Part shown: one piece after another, positions 26,794-35,361 of the stretch
Layout of the letters: each line of letters opens with the position of its first letter
Numbering within the stretch: the first letter of the stretch is position 1
NCBI GenBank assembly: GCA_023387965.1
Contig: JAEWHE010000045.1
Location: 1 to 64,000 of the forward strand
Length of the DNA: 64,000 nucleotides
From: Bacteroidota bacterium
Lineage (GTDB): Bacteria > Bacteroidota > Bacteroidia > Flavobacteriales > Flavobacteriaceae
Reading direction: 5' to 3'
Made by a program: the position numbers and the translations under genes
The notes under the pieces: generated by a model
Seen by the model: only the letters and a program-made list of their open reading frames with translations
What the model was told of the DNA's origin: nothing
Databases searched by the model: none

Positions 26794-27180
26794 ATGGAAA
26801 CTACAAAAATTTTAATTGGCTATGTTATCTATTTACCAATCGCTCTGTTTTTAACCTATTTTGTTTCTAAAACTCTGTTTAAAAATGGTAAAATATTTAT
26901 GTTAGATATTTTTAAAGGTCGGGCTGAAATTGCGGATGCCACTAACACACTTTTTGAAACAGGATTTTATCTTTTAAATATTGGCTTTGCCTTGATGATT
27001 TTAAAATTAGAAGGAAATGTCAATAATTACCAAAAATTAATCGAAGCTTTGAGCTACAAAATCGGTGGATTTTCAATCTATCTTGGCGTGATGCTCTTTT
27101 TAAATTTGTATTTCTTTTTCAGAGGAAAGAGGAAAGCAAAAGAAACTCAGGTCACAGAACGCGTTGTCTTTAAAGCTTAA
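26794..27180 (+). CDS. Small membrane protein, paralogue of the previous gene
   Basis: This 128-residue protein begins at the ATG at 26794 (METTKILIGYVIYLPIALFL). A longer reading from 26701 would overlap the preceding gene and has no support. The topology matches its neighbour: helices at about 5-27, 60-78 and 94-112, with NGKIFMLDIFKGRAEIADATN between. It adds a basic, hydrophilic C-terminal tail (FRGKRKAKETQVTERVVFKA). It is the last gene of the regulator module, and the right-hand direct repeat starts 11 bases after its stop. Confidence 0.78.
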   Translation: METTKILIGYVIYLPIALFLTYFVSKTLFKNGKIFMLDIFKGRAEIADATNTLFETGFYLLNIGFALMILKLEGNVNNYQKLIEALSYKIGGFSIYLGVMLFLNLYFFFRGKRKAKETQVTERVVFKA

Positions 27181-27190
27181 CTAAAACTTC

Positions 27191-27478
27191 GCCAGAGTTT
27201 TAAACTCTGGCAAAGCTGATTGAGCACAGATTCCTATTAGATTTTTCGAAACTTGTAGTGTGAACTTCGCCAGAGTTTAAAAACTCTGGCGAAGTTAGGC
27301 ACAAAAAAAACTCTGACCAGATTAAGGCAGGATCTTGCGTTAGGGATTGAAGCGGCATCCTTTTATCAATTGTCTCGGGTTGAAAACCGAGGTAATTGAT
27401 AAAAGATACAGCGAAAAGCCCGACCCAATTTTGCAGTATTCTCTTTTTTGTAGTTTAGAAGTAAATTGGGAAACGCCC
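27191..27478 (+). repeat. 288-base direct repeat, right copy
   Basis: Pairs with 25172-25459 at a fixed offset of 2019 bases. The few differences include one that makes its palindrome perfect (TTCGCCAGAG here, TTCGCGAGAG in the left copy). Homologous recombination between the copies would remove the regulator and its three membrane genes as one 2019-base circle. Confidence 0.9.
27340..27426 (+). ncRNA. Dispersed structured element, copy 2
   Basis: Lies inside the right direct repeat and differs from copy 1 by only two bases (in the CAATT-side arm of the inner hairpin). See the entry at 25321 for the shared layout. Transcription is unproven. Confidence 0.45.
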
Positions 27479-27499
27479 AAAAAAAAGGGAAAACAATTC

Positions 27500-27589
27500 A
27501 GCATAGCTTCGCCAAAGTTTAACACTCTGGCGAAGTTAGTCGTAAAGAAAACTTTGGCGAAGTTAGCCGCAAAGAAAACTCTGGCATAG
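27500..27589. repeat. Degenerate CTTCGCCAAAG / CTGGCGAAGTTAG repeats
   Basis: Three or four imperfect direct copies of a unit like ACTTTGGCGAAGTTAGYCGYAAAGAAA run up to the stop codon of the UbiA-like gene. They belong to the same palindrome family as 24926-25290. No gene is seen between 27181 and 27589. Confidence 0.65.
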
Positions 27590-28405
27590 TTAAGTTCTAA
27601 ACAAATAAACCATTGCCAGCCAAAAAATCGGGATGCTTTCTACCCAAAAAGCAGTGTAATATTTATTTCGGTTTTCGTGGGCAAAATAGATAAAAAGCGA
27701 AGTAACCACAATCAAAACGGCGTTAATAATAAGCTGAGTTGGGTTGATTTCGCTTTTGAAAAATTCTAAAAAGTAAAACGGAATGAGCAGTAAAAAGCCA
27801 AGAATTTTGGTTTTCTTCACGCCTATTTTTTGTGGAACGGTTTGCAATGCGGCATCGTCAGTTTTGAGGTCGATGATTTCGAAAATTAAAATCAAAACAA
27901 TAACGAGTAAAAATCTTTGACAAAACTTAATCGAAATGTCTTGATAAATTTCGGTTCCGAAGTTGATCATGGGCAACAAAATGGTAACTCCAGCCCAACA
28001 AAATGCTACGATGTAAATTTTTATGCCAGTCCAATTCCTGAAATTGGGTTTGTTAGAAAATAACGGAACGGCATACAAAAAGGTGAGTCCAAAAAAGATT
28101 ATAGCGAAGATTTGTGTGGTACTTTCTAATTGGAAAAAATAATATCCTGCGACTAAAAGTGCCAAAACGCTCAAGCCAAAGATTATTTTCATTTCCCGAG
28201 AGATATTTTTTTTGGTTCGGAAAAAACTTTCAAACTTGATAAAATTGTACCCGAAAATGGTTCCGAAAAACGCAAAACCCGCCATCCCTAAATCGAAAGG
28301 TTTTTGGAACATGTGGTTCGTCATTAAAACCAATGACAATACAGCAATTGCAACGTGAATACTTGCTTTTACATAAAATTGAAATAGTTTTTGAGCGACT
28401 TGCAT
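27590..28405 (-). CDS. UbiA prenyltransferase-like membrane protein
   Basis: This 271-residue protein has about eight membrane helices. The closest match in layout is the UbiA superfamily. A late segment EIIDLKTDDAALQTVPQKIGVKKTK resembles the second Asp-rich motif region (D..D...D, then PVxxG). The first motif position (normally NDxxDxxxD) reads GYNFIKFESFF and lacks the aspartates, so classical prenyl-transfer may be lost or changed. Other possibilities are an inactive relative or a distinct lipid-modifying enzyme. It is divergent from gcvP. Confidence 0.65.
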   Translation of the reverse strand: MQVAQKLFQFYVKASIHVAIAVLSLVLMTNHMFQKPFDLGMAGFAFFGTIFGYNFIKFESFFRTKKNISREMKIIFGLSVLALLVAGYYFFQLESTTQIFAIIFFGLTFLYAVPLFSNKPNFRNWTGIKIYIVAFCWAGVTILLPMINFGTEIYQDISIKFCQRFLLVIVLILIFEIIDLKTDDAALQTVPQKIGVKKTKILGFLLLIPFYFLEFFKSEINPTQLIINAVLIVVTSLFIYFAHENRNKYYTAFWVESIPIFWLAMVYLFRT

Positions 28406-28503
28406 GACACAAATTTAGCGAATCGTTAAAAGTGTTGGGTATTTTGGCATAAAATTCCTAAAAAATACGTGTTAAAAATAAATTTCTTTTTCAATTTAAT
28501 AAG

Positions 28504-28511
28504 TACTTTTG
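28504..28511 (+). promoter_or_regulatory. Promoter -7 box of gcvP
   Basis: TACTTTTG fits TAnnTTTG, 36 bases before the gcvP ATG at 28548. No clear TTG at the usual distance. No glycine riboswitch-like structure was noticed in the short leader. Confidence 0.5.
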
Positions 28512-28547
28512 TGCCACAAAAAACACAACCCAACATATCTTATTTTT

Positions 28548-31397
28548 ATGAGAACAGATGCTTTTGCTTTAAGACACATTGGTCCGCAACAAAATGATTT
28601 ACAGCACATGCTGAAAATTATTGGCGTAGAATCGATTGACCAATTGATTTATGAAACGCTTCCGGACGACATTCGTTTAAAAGCGCCGCTAAACTTGGAT
28701 CCGGAAATGACGGAATACGAGTATTTGAACCATATTCAGCAATTAGGAAATAAAAATAAAGTATTCAAATCTTATATTGGTTTGGGGTATCATCCGGCAA
28801 TCGTTCCGGCTGTAATCCAGAGAAATATTTTTGAAAATCCGGGTTGGTATACGGCTTACACGCCTTACCAAGCAGAAATTGCGCAAGGTCGTTTGGAGGC
28901 TTTGCTCAATTACCAAACTACCGTTATTGAGTTGACCGGTATGGAAATTGCCAATGCGTCACTTTTGGACGAAGGTACGGCTGCAGCCGAAGCAATGGCG
29001 TTACTTTTCGATGTGAGAACCCGTGATCAGAAAAAAAATAATGTAAATAAATTTTTTGTTTCCGAAGAAATTTTGCCACAAACACTTTCGGTTTTACAAA
29101 CACGTTCTACGCCAATTGGTGTTGAATTAGTTGTTGGAAACCACGAAGAATTTGATTTTGGAACGGAATTTTTTGGAGCAATTTTACAATATCCTGGAAA
29201 ATACGGGCAAGTTTTCGACTACGCTTCGTTTATTTCCAAAGCAAAAGAAAACGAAATTAAAGTAGCTGTTGCTGCAGATATTTTGAGTTTGGTAAAACTA
29301 ACGCCTCCTGGAGAAATGGGTGCCGATGTTGTTTTAGGAACCACACAACGTTTCGGAATTCCGATGGGTTACGGAGGTCCTCATGCGGCTTATTTTGCTA
29401 CAAAAGAAGAATACAAGCGAAGCATGCCTGGAAGAATTATTGGCGTAACTGTTGATACTAATGGAAATCGTGCGCTTCGAATGGCTTTGCAAACACGTGA
29501 ACAACATATTAAGCGTGAAAAAGCAACTTCAAATATTTGTACGGCTCAAGTGCTTTTGGCGGTTATGGCTGGAATGTATGCGGTTTATCACGGTCCGAAA
29601 GGTTTAAATTATATTGCTGATAAAGTTCACGCAGCCGCGGTTACAACAGCCGATGCTTTGAAAAAAATTGGCGTTTACCAAACAAACACTTCTTTTTTTG
29701 ACACAATTGTTGTAAAAGCCAATGCTCAAAAAGTGAAAGCAATTGCTGAGCAAAAAGCATTCAATTTCTATTACATTGACAACGATACAGTTGCTATTTC
29801 TTTCAACGAAACTACATCAATTGCTGACATTAACACCATCATTTCGATTTTTGCAGAAGCGGTTTCAAAAGAAACAATTTCTGTTAAAGAATTGGCCAAC
29901 AGTTCAATGGTTTCAGACAGCGTTAAAAGAACTTCAGAATTTTTAAAGCACGAAGTTTTCAACAAGCACCATTCAGAAACAGCGTTGATGCGTTACATGA
30001 AAATGTTGGAAAGAAAAGATTTAGCGCTAAATCATTCAATGATTTCGTTGGGATCTTGCACGATGAAATTGAATGCTGCCGCAGAAATGTTGCCGTTAAG
30101 CATGGCAAATTGGAACAACATTCACCCGTTTGCACCAATTGAGCAAGCAGAAGGTTACCAAATCATGCTTAAGAAATTAGAACAACAATTAAATGTAATT
30201 ACTGGTTTTGCAGGAACAACTTTGCAACCAAATTCTGGAGCTCAAGGTGAATATGCAGGTTTGATGGTAATTAGAGCTTACCACGAATCGAGAGGAGATT
30301 CTCACAGAAATATTGCTTTGATTCCAGCTTCGGCTCATGGAACCAATCCGGCAACCGCAACTATGGCAGGAATGCAAGTTGTAGTTACTAAAACTTCCGA
30401 AAATGGAAACATTGATGTGGAAGATTTAAGAGCAAAAGCTATTCAATATAAAGATAATTTGGCGTGTTTGATGGTAACTTATCCTTCAACTCACGGCGTT
30501 TACGAAGCTTCGATTATCGAGGTTACGAAAATTATCCACGAAAACGGTGGTCAAGTTTACATGGATGGCGCAAATATGAATGCACAAGTTGGATTAACGA
30601 ATCCGGCAACTATTGGTGCTGACGTTTGCCATTTAAATTTACACAAAACCTTTGCCATTCCTCATGGTGGTGGAGGTCCTGGAGTGGGTCCAATTTGCGT
30701 AGCGAAACATTTAGTAGAATTTTTACCTACAAATCCTGTTGTTGCGACAGGCGGAAATAACGCCATCACAGCAATTTCTGCAGCTCCTTGGGGTTCTGCA
30801 TTGGTTTGCTTGATTTCTTACGGATATATCACAATGCTTGGCGCAGAAGGTTTGACAAGTTCAACACATCATGCTATTTTAAATGCCAATTATATTAAAG
30901 AAAGATTAAAAGGTCATTTTGAAACACTTTATACTGGCGAAATGGGTCGTGCGGCTCATGAAATGATTATCGAATGTCGTCCGTTTAAAGAAAAGGGAAT
31001 TGAAGTTACTGATATTGCGAAACGTTTAATGGATTATGGTTTTCACGCGCCAACGGTTTCTTTCCCTGTGGCTGGAACGTTAATGATCGAGCCAACCGAA
31101 AGTGAAAATTTAGAAGAATTAGACCGTTTTTGTGATGCGATGATTTCGATTAGAAAAGAAATCGCTACCGCAACAGCCGAAGACAAAAATAATGTTTTGA
31201 AAAATTCGCCTCACACTTTGGCCATGTTAACTGCCGAAACTTGGGATTTACCTTATAGCAGAGAAGCCGCGGCTTTTCCATTAGATTATATCGCTGAGAA
31301 TAAATTCTGGCCTTCGGTAAGGAGAGTGGATGATGCTTATGGCGATAGAAACTTGGTTTGTTCTTGTGCGCCAATTGAAGCATATATGGAAAGTTAA
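28548..31397 (+). CDS. gcvP: Glycine dehydrogenase (decarboxylating), P protein
   Basis: This 949-residue PLP enzyme decarboxylates glycine and passes the aminomethyl group to the lipoyl arm of GcvH. It is the fused single-chain form: N-terminal half from FALRHIGPQQNDLQHML, C-terminal half from ALMRYMKMLERKDLALNHSMI. The PLP lysine lies in HLNLHKTFAIPHGGGGPGVGP (about residue 700). LGSCTMKLN and SAHGTNPATA are also present. The ATG at 28548 matches the family start (MRTDAFALRHIGP). Other cleavage-system genes are not in the window, which is usual in Flavobacteria. Ends at the hairpin 31417-31457. Confidence 0.97.
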   Translation: MRTDAFALRHIGPQQNDLQHMLKIIGVESIDQLIYETLPDDIRLKAPLNLDPEMTEYEYLNHIQQLGNKNKVFKSYIGLGYHPAIVPAVIQRNIFENPGWYTAYTPYQAEIAQGRLEALLNYQTTVIELTGMEIANASLLDEGTAAAEAMALLFDVRTRDQKKNNVNKFFVSEEILPQTLSVLQTRSTPIGVELVVGNHEEFDFGTEFFGAILQYPGKYGQVFDYASFISKAKENEIKVAVAADILSLVKLTPPGEMGADVVLGTTQRFGIPMGYGGPHAAYFATKEEYKRSMPGRIIGVTVDTNGNRALRMALQTREQHIKREKATSNICTAQVLLAVMAGMYAVYHGPKGLNYIADKVHAAAVTTADALKKIGVYQTNTSFFDTIVVKANAQKVKAIAEQKAFNFYYIDNDTVAISFNETTSIADINTIISIFAEAVSKETISVKELANSSMVSDSVKRTSEFLKHEVFNKHHSETALMRYMKMLERKDLALNHSMISLGSCTMKLNAAAEMLPLSMANWNNIHPFAPIEQAEGYQIMLKKLEQQLNVITGFAGTTLQPNSGAQGEYAGLMVIRAYHESRGDSHRNIALIPASAHGTNPATATMAGMQVVVTKTSENGNIDVEDLRAKAIQYKDNLACLMVTYPSTHGVYEASIIEVTKIIHENGGQVYMDGANMNAQVGLTNPATIGADVCHLNLHKTFAIPHGGGGPGVGPICVAKHLVEFLPTNPVVATGGNNAITAISAAPWGSALVCLISYGYITMLGAEGLTSSTHHAILNANYIKERLKGHFETLYTGEMGRAAHEMIIECRPFKEKGIEVTDIAKRLMDYGFHAPTVSFPVAGTLMIEPTESENLEELDRFCDAMISIRKEIATATAEDKNNVLKNSPHTLAMLTAETWDLPYSREAAAFPLDYIAENKFWPSVRRVDDAYGDRNLVCSCAPIEAYMES

Positions 31398-31416
31398 TTC
31401 CAAAAAAATAAAGCCA

Positions 31417-31457
31417 CAAAAAAAATCCCGATTCAGTTGAATCGGGATTTTTTTTTG
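31417..31457. terminator. Bidirectional intrinsic terminator
   Basis: Perfect stem AAATCCCGATTC / GAATCGGGATTT with a small loop, A-run before and T-run after, between convergent gcvP and the gene at 31473. Confidence 0.9.
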
Positions 31458-31472
31458 TAGAAATTGTGACAA

Positions 31473-31994
31473 TTAATATTTGTAAGCAACTCCTTTTTTA
31501 ATGTTCTGAGAACCTCCTAATGCGTTAGAATTTGCACCAACAGTTGCTTTATCAGCAGTTAATAAAATAAAAGGACAATTTGCTTTAGCAGCTTCCATTT
31601 TTAATTTCTTCTCAGCTTTCTTGTCGCCAGTATTACCTGTTTGAAAGTTGATTAAGCCCGTTTTTCCTCTTACTTCACCTTCTTTTTTCAAACCAGCGAT
31701 ATAAGATTTTTCTTCTAAAATAACTACTTTCTCCCAGTCAGCTTCACCGTTGATAATGATTTTTTCAGAAACTTCTTCAGTTCTACCGCTTTTGCCGTAA
31801 ACGATTTTTTCAATAGCATATTTTCCAATAGAATTTTCGGCATCTTCACCGTCATAACGGAAAACCACAACATATTCGTCCAAGCGAATAACTTTTCCAT
31901 CCACAACTTCTCCGCTGTGTTTATAGATTTTGTCTGTTTGTGCAAAAATTGCAGATGATGCTGTTAAAAGCATCAAGAGTAAAAAATTTTTCAT
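31473..31994 (-). CDS. Secreted hypothetical protein
   Basis: This 173-residue protein has a signal peptide (MKNFLLLMLLTASSAIFAQ). The next part, DKIYKHSGEVVDGKVIRLDEYVVVFRYDGEDAENSIGKYAIEKIVYG, reads as a small beta domain common at the N-terminus of Bacteroidetes exported proteins (a KHxGxVxxGKV...Y..I.KI.Y pattern). The C-terminal part is Lys/Ala-rich, then ANCPFILLTADKATVGANSNALGG and a short tail. No function is known. It is probably periplasmic and monocistronic. Confidence 0.72.
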   Translation of the reverse strand: MKNFLLLMLLTASSAIFAQTDKIYKHSGEVVDGKVIRLDEYVVVFRYDGEDAENSIGKYAIEKIVYGKSGRTEEVSEKIIINGEADWEKVVILEEKSYIAGLKKEGEVRGKTGLINFQTGNTGDKKAEKKLKMEAAKANCPFILLTADKATVGANSNALGGSQNIKKGVAYKY

Positions 31995-32111
31995 GTTTTT
32001 AAGACTTTTGATTTCCGCAAATATAAAATGTTTTTGTTTACAAAAAACTTCTAATTAAATTTTCTTAAAAAAATATTAATACGTAAATTTATTCTATAAA
32101 AAACCCAAGTA

Positions 32112-32498
32112 ATGACTGACATTTCTAACAGAAAAGATATCATCCTTCTTTCAGAAAAATTTTATCAAAAGTTGCTTTCAAACCCTAACATTAATTTCAT
32201 CTTTACTGATGTGGCCAAAATAAATCTCGAATCGCATTTGCCTAAAATTATCAACTTCTGGTGCTTGTCGATGTTTGGCGAACCAGGTTATGATACTAAT
32301 GTCATGCATGTTCATCTGGAATTAAACGAAAAATTTCCGCTTCAACCCGAACATTTTAAAATTTGGCTTGACACATTTTTTGAAACCGTCGACGAAAACT
32401 TTTCTGGCATCAATGCAGATTCTATCAAAACCAGAGCGTTATCAGTTGCCACAATCATGCAGCTAAAAACCAATCAATTCCATAAAAATAATTCATAA
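32112..32498 (+). CDS. Group III truncated haemoglobin-like protein
   Basis: This 128-residue protein matches the 2-on-2 globin pattern of group III: KFYQKLLSNPNINFIFTDVAK, HLPKIINFWCLSMFG, the likely proximal His in HVHLELNEKFPLQPEHFKIWLDTFFETVDENFSG, and the end KTRALSVATIMQ. Such proteins bind haem and are linked to oxygen or nitric-oxide handling at low oxygen, though the role is largely unproven. It is 103 bases before the KAS III gene, and a functional link to it is not evident. Confidence 0.82.
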   Translation: MTDISNRKDIILLSEKFYQKLLSNPNINFIFTDVAKINLESHLPKIINFWCLSMFGEPGYDTNVMHVHLELNEKFPLQPEHFKIWLDTFFETVDENFSGINADSIKTRALSVATIMQLKTNQFHKNNS

Positions 32499-32601
32499 AA
32501 AAATATTTATTTGCAAAAAATATATGCACGCATAATAAATTAACTACTTTCACTGTTATTTTTTTATACCTTAGCTAAGAATTAAATTGTCCAACAGCAT
32601 C

Positions 32602-33660
32602 ATGACCATCAAAATAATTGGTTCGGGAAGTTATATTCCGGAAATTAAAATATCTAACCGCGATTTTCAGCAACACTATTTTTTAAGCGAAGACGGCGAA
32701 CCGCTCACTCAAGGAACCGATGTGATCGTCGAAAAATTCAAAGACATCACCGGAATTGAAGAACGCCGTTACGCTAACGAAGAATTTTTGGCGTCAGACC
32801 TTGCTTATTTCGCGTCGCAAAAAGCTATTGAAGACGCTAAAATCGACCCTGAAACAATCGATTATATTATTCTTGCACACAATTTTGGCGACGTCAAACT
32901 CGGAAAAATTCAATCGGATATTTTGCCAAGTTTAGCCACTCGCGTCAAGCATAAACTGCAAATAAAAAATCCAAAATGCGTAGCATACGATATTCTTTTC
33001 GGTTGTCCTGGTTGGATTGAAGGCGTTTTACAAGCCAATGCATTCATAAAATCTGGCATGGCAAAACGCTGTTTGGTTATTGGTGCCGAAACTTTGTCTC
33101 GCGTCATCGACCCGCACGACCGCGATTCCATGATTTATGCCGATGGTGCTGGAGCCACAATTATCGAAGCCTCATATGACGAAACCGGAATGCTTTCGTA
33201 CGAAACCGCAACCTTCGCTTACAACGAAGCCAATTATTTATTTTTTGGAAAATCGTACAACAAAACGCTAAATCCCGACGTACGTTACATCAAAATGCAC
33301 GGGCGAAAAATTTACGAATTTGCGTTAAGCAACGTACCGCAAGCCATGAAATCCTGCGTGGAAAAAAGCAATATTCCCATTGGCGAAATCAAAAAAATCA
33401 TCATCCACCAAGCTAACGAAAAAATGGACGAAGCCATAATCCATCGCTTCTACAAACTTTTTGGACAAACGCCACCACCAGAAATCATGCCCATGACCAT
33501 TCATAAATTTGGCAATAGCAGCGTGGCAACCGTTCCCACACTTTTCGACCAGCTTATCAAAGGAAATCTCGAAAATCACCAACTAAATAAAGGAGATGTT
33601 ATTATCTTTGCCTCGGTTGGAGCCGGCATGAACATTAACGCCTTCACCTACAGGTTATAA
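32602..33660 (+). CDS. 3-oxoacyl-ACP synthase III family protein
   Basis: This 352-residue thiolase-fold condensing enzyme has a complete triad: Cys about 135 (DILFGCPGWIEG), His about 269 (IIIHQANEKM) and Asn about 305 (HKFGNSSVAT). GVGAGMN-like glycine ends are also present (FASVGAGMNINAFTYRL). This FGCPGW variant differs from housekeeping FabH (usually ACSGF-like), so it may start a specialised chain, for example a lipid or pigment. The ATG at 32602 (MTIKIIGSGSYIP) is preferred over a TTG 15 bases upstream. A methyltransferase and a glycosyltransferase gene follow after a structured repeat. Confidence 0.9.
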   Translation: MTIKIIGSGSYIPEIKISNRDFQQHYFLSEDGEPLTQGTDVIVEKFKDITGIEERRYANEEFLASDLAYFASQKAIEDAKIDPETIDYIILAHNFGDVKLGKIQSDILPSLATRVKHKLQIKNPKCVAYDILFGCPGWIEGVLQANAFIKSGMAKRCLVIGAETLSRVIDPHDRDSMIYADGAGATIIEASYDETGMLSYETATFAYNEANYLFFGKSYNKTLNPDVRYIKMHGRKIYEFALSNVPQAMKSCVEKSNIPIGEIKKIIIHQANEKMDEAIIHRFYKLFGQTPPPEIMPMTIHKFGNSSVATVPTLFDQLIKGNLENHQLNKGDVIIFASVGAGMNINAFTYRL

Positions 33661-33681
33661 AATATTTTTTTTTAAGAAGCC

Positions 33682-33825
33682 AATCCCGCTTTCCGCTGCA
33701 AGCCTTCGGTAAAAAAAATAATTTTCCATCTCGCGGCAGGAGCTTCTCCCGACGGGAGTCGCTCTGCCACTTCGGGAAAATTAATTTTTTTTCACCTCAG
33801 GGCTTTCCGCTACAATCGGGGCTAT
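33682..33825 (-). ncRNA. Dispersed structured element, copy 3 (minus strand, long insert)
   Basis: Read on the minus strand it starts TAGCCCCGATTGTAGCGGAAA and ends TTGCAGCGGAAAGCGGGATT, the same conserved ends as the other copies. Between them a long AT-rich stem (GAGGTGAAAAAAAATTAATTTTC with its complement) carries a second hairpin of ACTCCCGTCGGGAG type. The middle differs entirely from the other three copies. Confidence 0.45.
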
Positions 33826-33834
33826 ACACAAACC

Positions 33835-34362
33835 ATGTACGAAAAAACATACCCCTCAAAAAGATTCAAGCTCACACTCGAATTTTTGAAAAAACACATC
33901 AGTCCTACAGAAAAAATTCTCGATTTGGGAACCGAAAACCCATTTTCCAAAATCATGAAACAAGAAGGATTTTCGGTTACAAATACAAAAGGCGAAGATT
34001 TAGACATTGATCAAACCACGCTTCAAACCGAAGAATACACGGTAACAACCGCCTTCGAAATTTTCGAACATTTACTCAACCCGTACACCATTCTTCAAAA
34101 TATAAAATCCGACAAAATTTTTATTTCCATCCCAATGCGATTATGGTTTTCGCCTGCTTACCGGAGCAAAACCGATATGTGGGACCGTCACTATCACGAG
34201 TTTGAAGATTGGCAACTCGACTGGCTTCTGGAAAAAACAGGCTGGAAAATCATCGACCGAAAAAAATGGACCAACCCCGTAAAACAAATTGGAATCAGAC
34301 CATTATTGCGTCAATTTACCAACCGATATTACATCGTTTACGCAGAAAAAATTTCGAAATAA
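33835..34362 (+). CDS. SAM-dependent methyltransferase-like protein
   Basis: This 175-residue protein has a class I methyltransferase look: motif I ILDLGTENPFSKIMKQEG (about 28-45), an acidic loop GEDLDID, motif FEIFEHLLNPYTIL and a late beta region SDKIFISIPM. Motif I lacks the usual G-x-G triple glycine (DLGTENPF), so SAM binding may be altered. The C-terminal HEFEDWQLDWLLEKTGWKIIDRKKW fits the family. It is 12 bases before the glycosyltransferase gene and probably in one operon with it. The methyl acceptor is unknown. Confidence 0.78.
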   Translation: MYEKTYPSKRFKLTLEFLKKHISPTEKILDLGTENPFSKIMKQEGFSVTNTKGEDLDIDQTTLQTEEYTVTTAFEIFEHLLNPYTILQNIKSDKIFISIPMRLWFSPAYRSKTDMWDRHYHEFEDWQLDWLLEKTGWKIIDRKKWTNPVKQIGIRPLLRQFTNRYYIVYAEKISK

Positions 34363-34374
34363 AAATAAAATTAC

Positions 34375-35223
34375 TTGAAATATTACATCGTCATACCAGC
34401 CCATAACGAAGAAAAATTTATTTCTCTAACGCTCCAATCCATTGCGGAACAAACATTGTTACCTGTAAAAGTAGTGGTGGTTGACGATAATTCTACTGAT
34501 AAAACTTCGGAAATTGTTCATAGTTTTTCGCAAAAATATCCGTTCATCAGTTTGCTCAAAAAAAATTCTGATGCCATTCACCTTCCCGGAAGCAAAGTGA
34601 TTCAGGCGTTTCAATTTGGGTATGATTCTTTGGACGAAAATTACGACATGATTGTAAAACTCGATGCCGATTTAATTCTCCCAGATCATTATTTTGAAAC
34701 CATTGCCAATATTTTTAATACCGACGAAACTGTTGGAATGGCTGGCGGATTTGCTTACATAGAAGAAAATGGCGAGTGGGTTTTGGAAAATCTTACCAAT
34801 AAAGACCATATCCGTGGGGCTTTTAAAGCGTATCGAAAAAAATGTTTTGACCAAATTGGCGGTCTCAAACCTGCAATGGGTTGGGATACGGTTGACGAGT
34901 TGCTTTGCAAATTTTATAATTGGAAAATTGTTACCGACGAAAAATTAATCGTCAAACACTTGAAACCAACAGGTGCAAAATACAACAAAGCCGCGAGATA
35001 TAAGCAAGGAGAAGCCTTTTACAGTTTGGGTTACGGCTTTTTCATTACGGTAATTGCTTCGGCGAAATTGGCGTTTATGAAGAAAAAACCGTTCTTGTTT
35101 TTTGACTACGTAAATGGATTTTTTAAAGCAAAATCTTCAAAAAAACCGCTTTTGGTGACACCTGAACAAGCCCAATTCATTAGAAACTATCGTTGGCAAA
35201 GCATGAAAAAAAAGTTAATTTAG
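34375..35223 (+). CDS. Family 2 glycosyltransferase
   Basis: This 282-residue GT-A enzyme starts at TTG (MKYYIVIPAHNEEKFISLTLQSIAEQT when initiated with Met). No ATG is near, and the family start IPAHNEE is only a few residues in. VVVDDNSTDKTSEIV is the nucleotide-sugar motif, KLDADLILP the metal-binding DxD-like part, and GGLKPAMGWDTVDELL the acceptor-side motif. It likely transfers a sugar to a lipid or polysaccharide acceptor at the inner membrane. There are no clear membrane helices, although a hydrophobic stretch lies near GYGFFITVIASAKLAF. The methyltransferase gene directly precedes it. Confidence 0.87.
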   Translation: MKYYIVIPAHNEEKFISLTLQSIAEQTLLPVKVVVVDDNSTDKTSEIVHSFSQKYPFISLLKKNSDAIHLPGSKVIQAFQFGYDSLDENYDMIVKLDADLILPDHYFETIANIFNTDETVGMAGGFAYIEENGEWVLENLTNKDHIRGAFKAYRKKCFDQIGGLKPAMGWDTVDELLCKFYNWKIVTDEKLIVKHLKPTGAKYNKAARYKQGEAFYSLGYGFFITVIASAKLAFMKKKPFLFFDYVNGFFKAKSSKKPLLVTPEQAQFIRNYRWQSMKKKLI

Positions 35224-35322
35224 TAGTTTGACAAATCATCGCTTATTATCTTTAATAACAAAAGTTAGTTTTCTTTTGGCTTCAAAATAAATTCGTTTTA
35301 AATCGAAACCGTTACTGCTGAC

Positions 35323-35330
35323 TAATTTTG
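35323..35330 (+). promoter_or_regulatory. Promoter -7 box of mlaE-mlaF
   Basis: TAATTTTG fits TAnnTTTG and lies 31 bases before the ATG at 35362. There is no clear TTG at the usual distance. Confidence 0.45.
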
Positions 35331-35361
35331 TATTTTAGCCAATATTTTTTAGAAATTATAA

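Noticed and set aside
27500..27589. Lys-Ala-rich repeat peptide (LAKLVVKKTLAKLAAKKTLA)
   Set aside because: It is a translation of degenerate non-coding repeats of the CTGGCGAAG family.
24908..27590. Insertion sequence or transposon
   Set aside because: The repeats are not terminal inverted repeats around a transposase, and no transposase-like protein is encoded.
28406..28547. Glycine riboswitch before gcvP
   Set aside because: The leader is too short and shows no aptamer-like paired elements.
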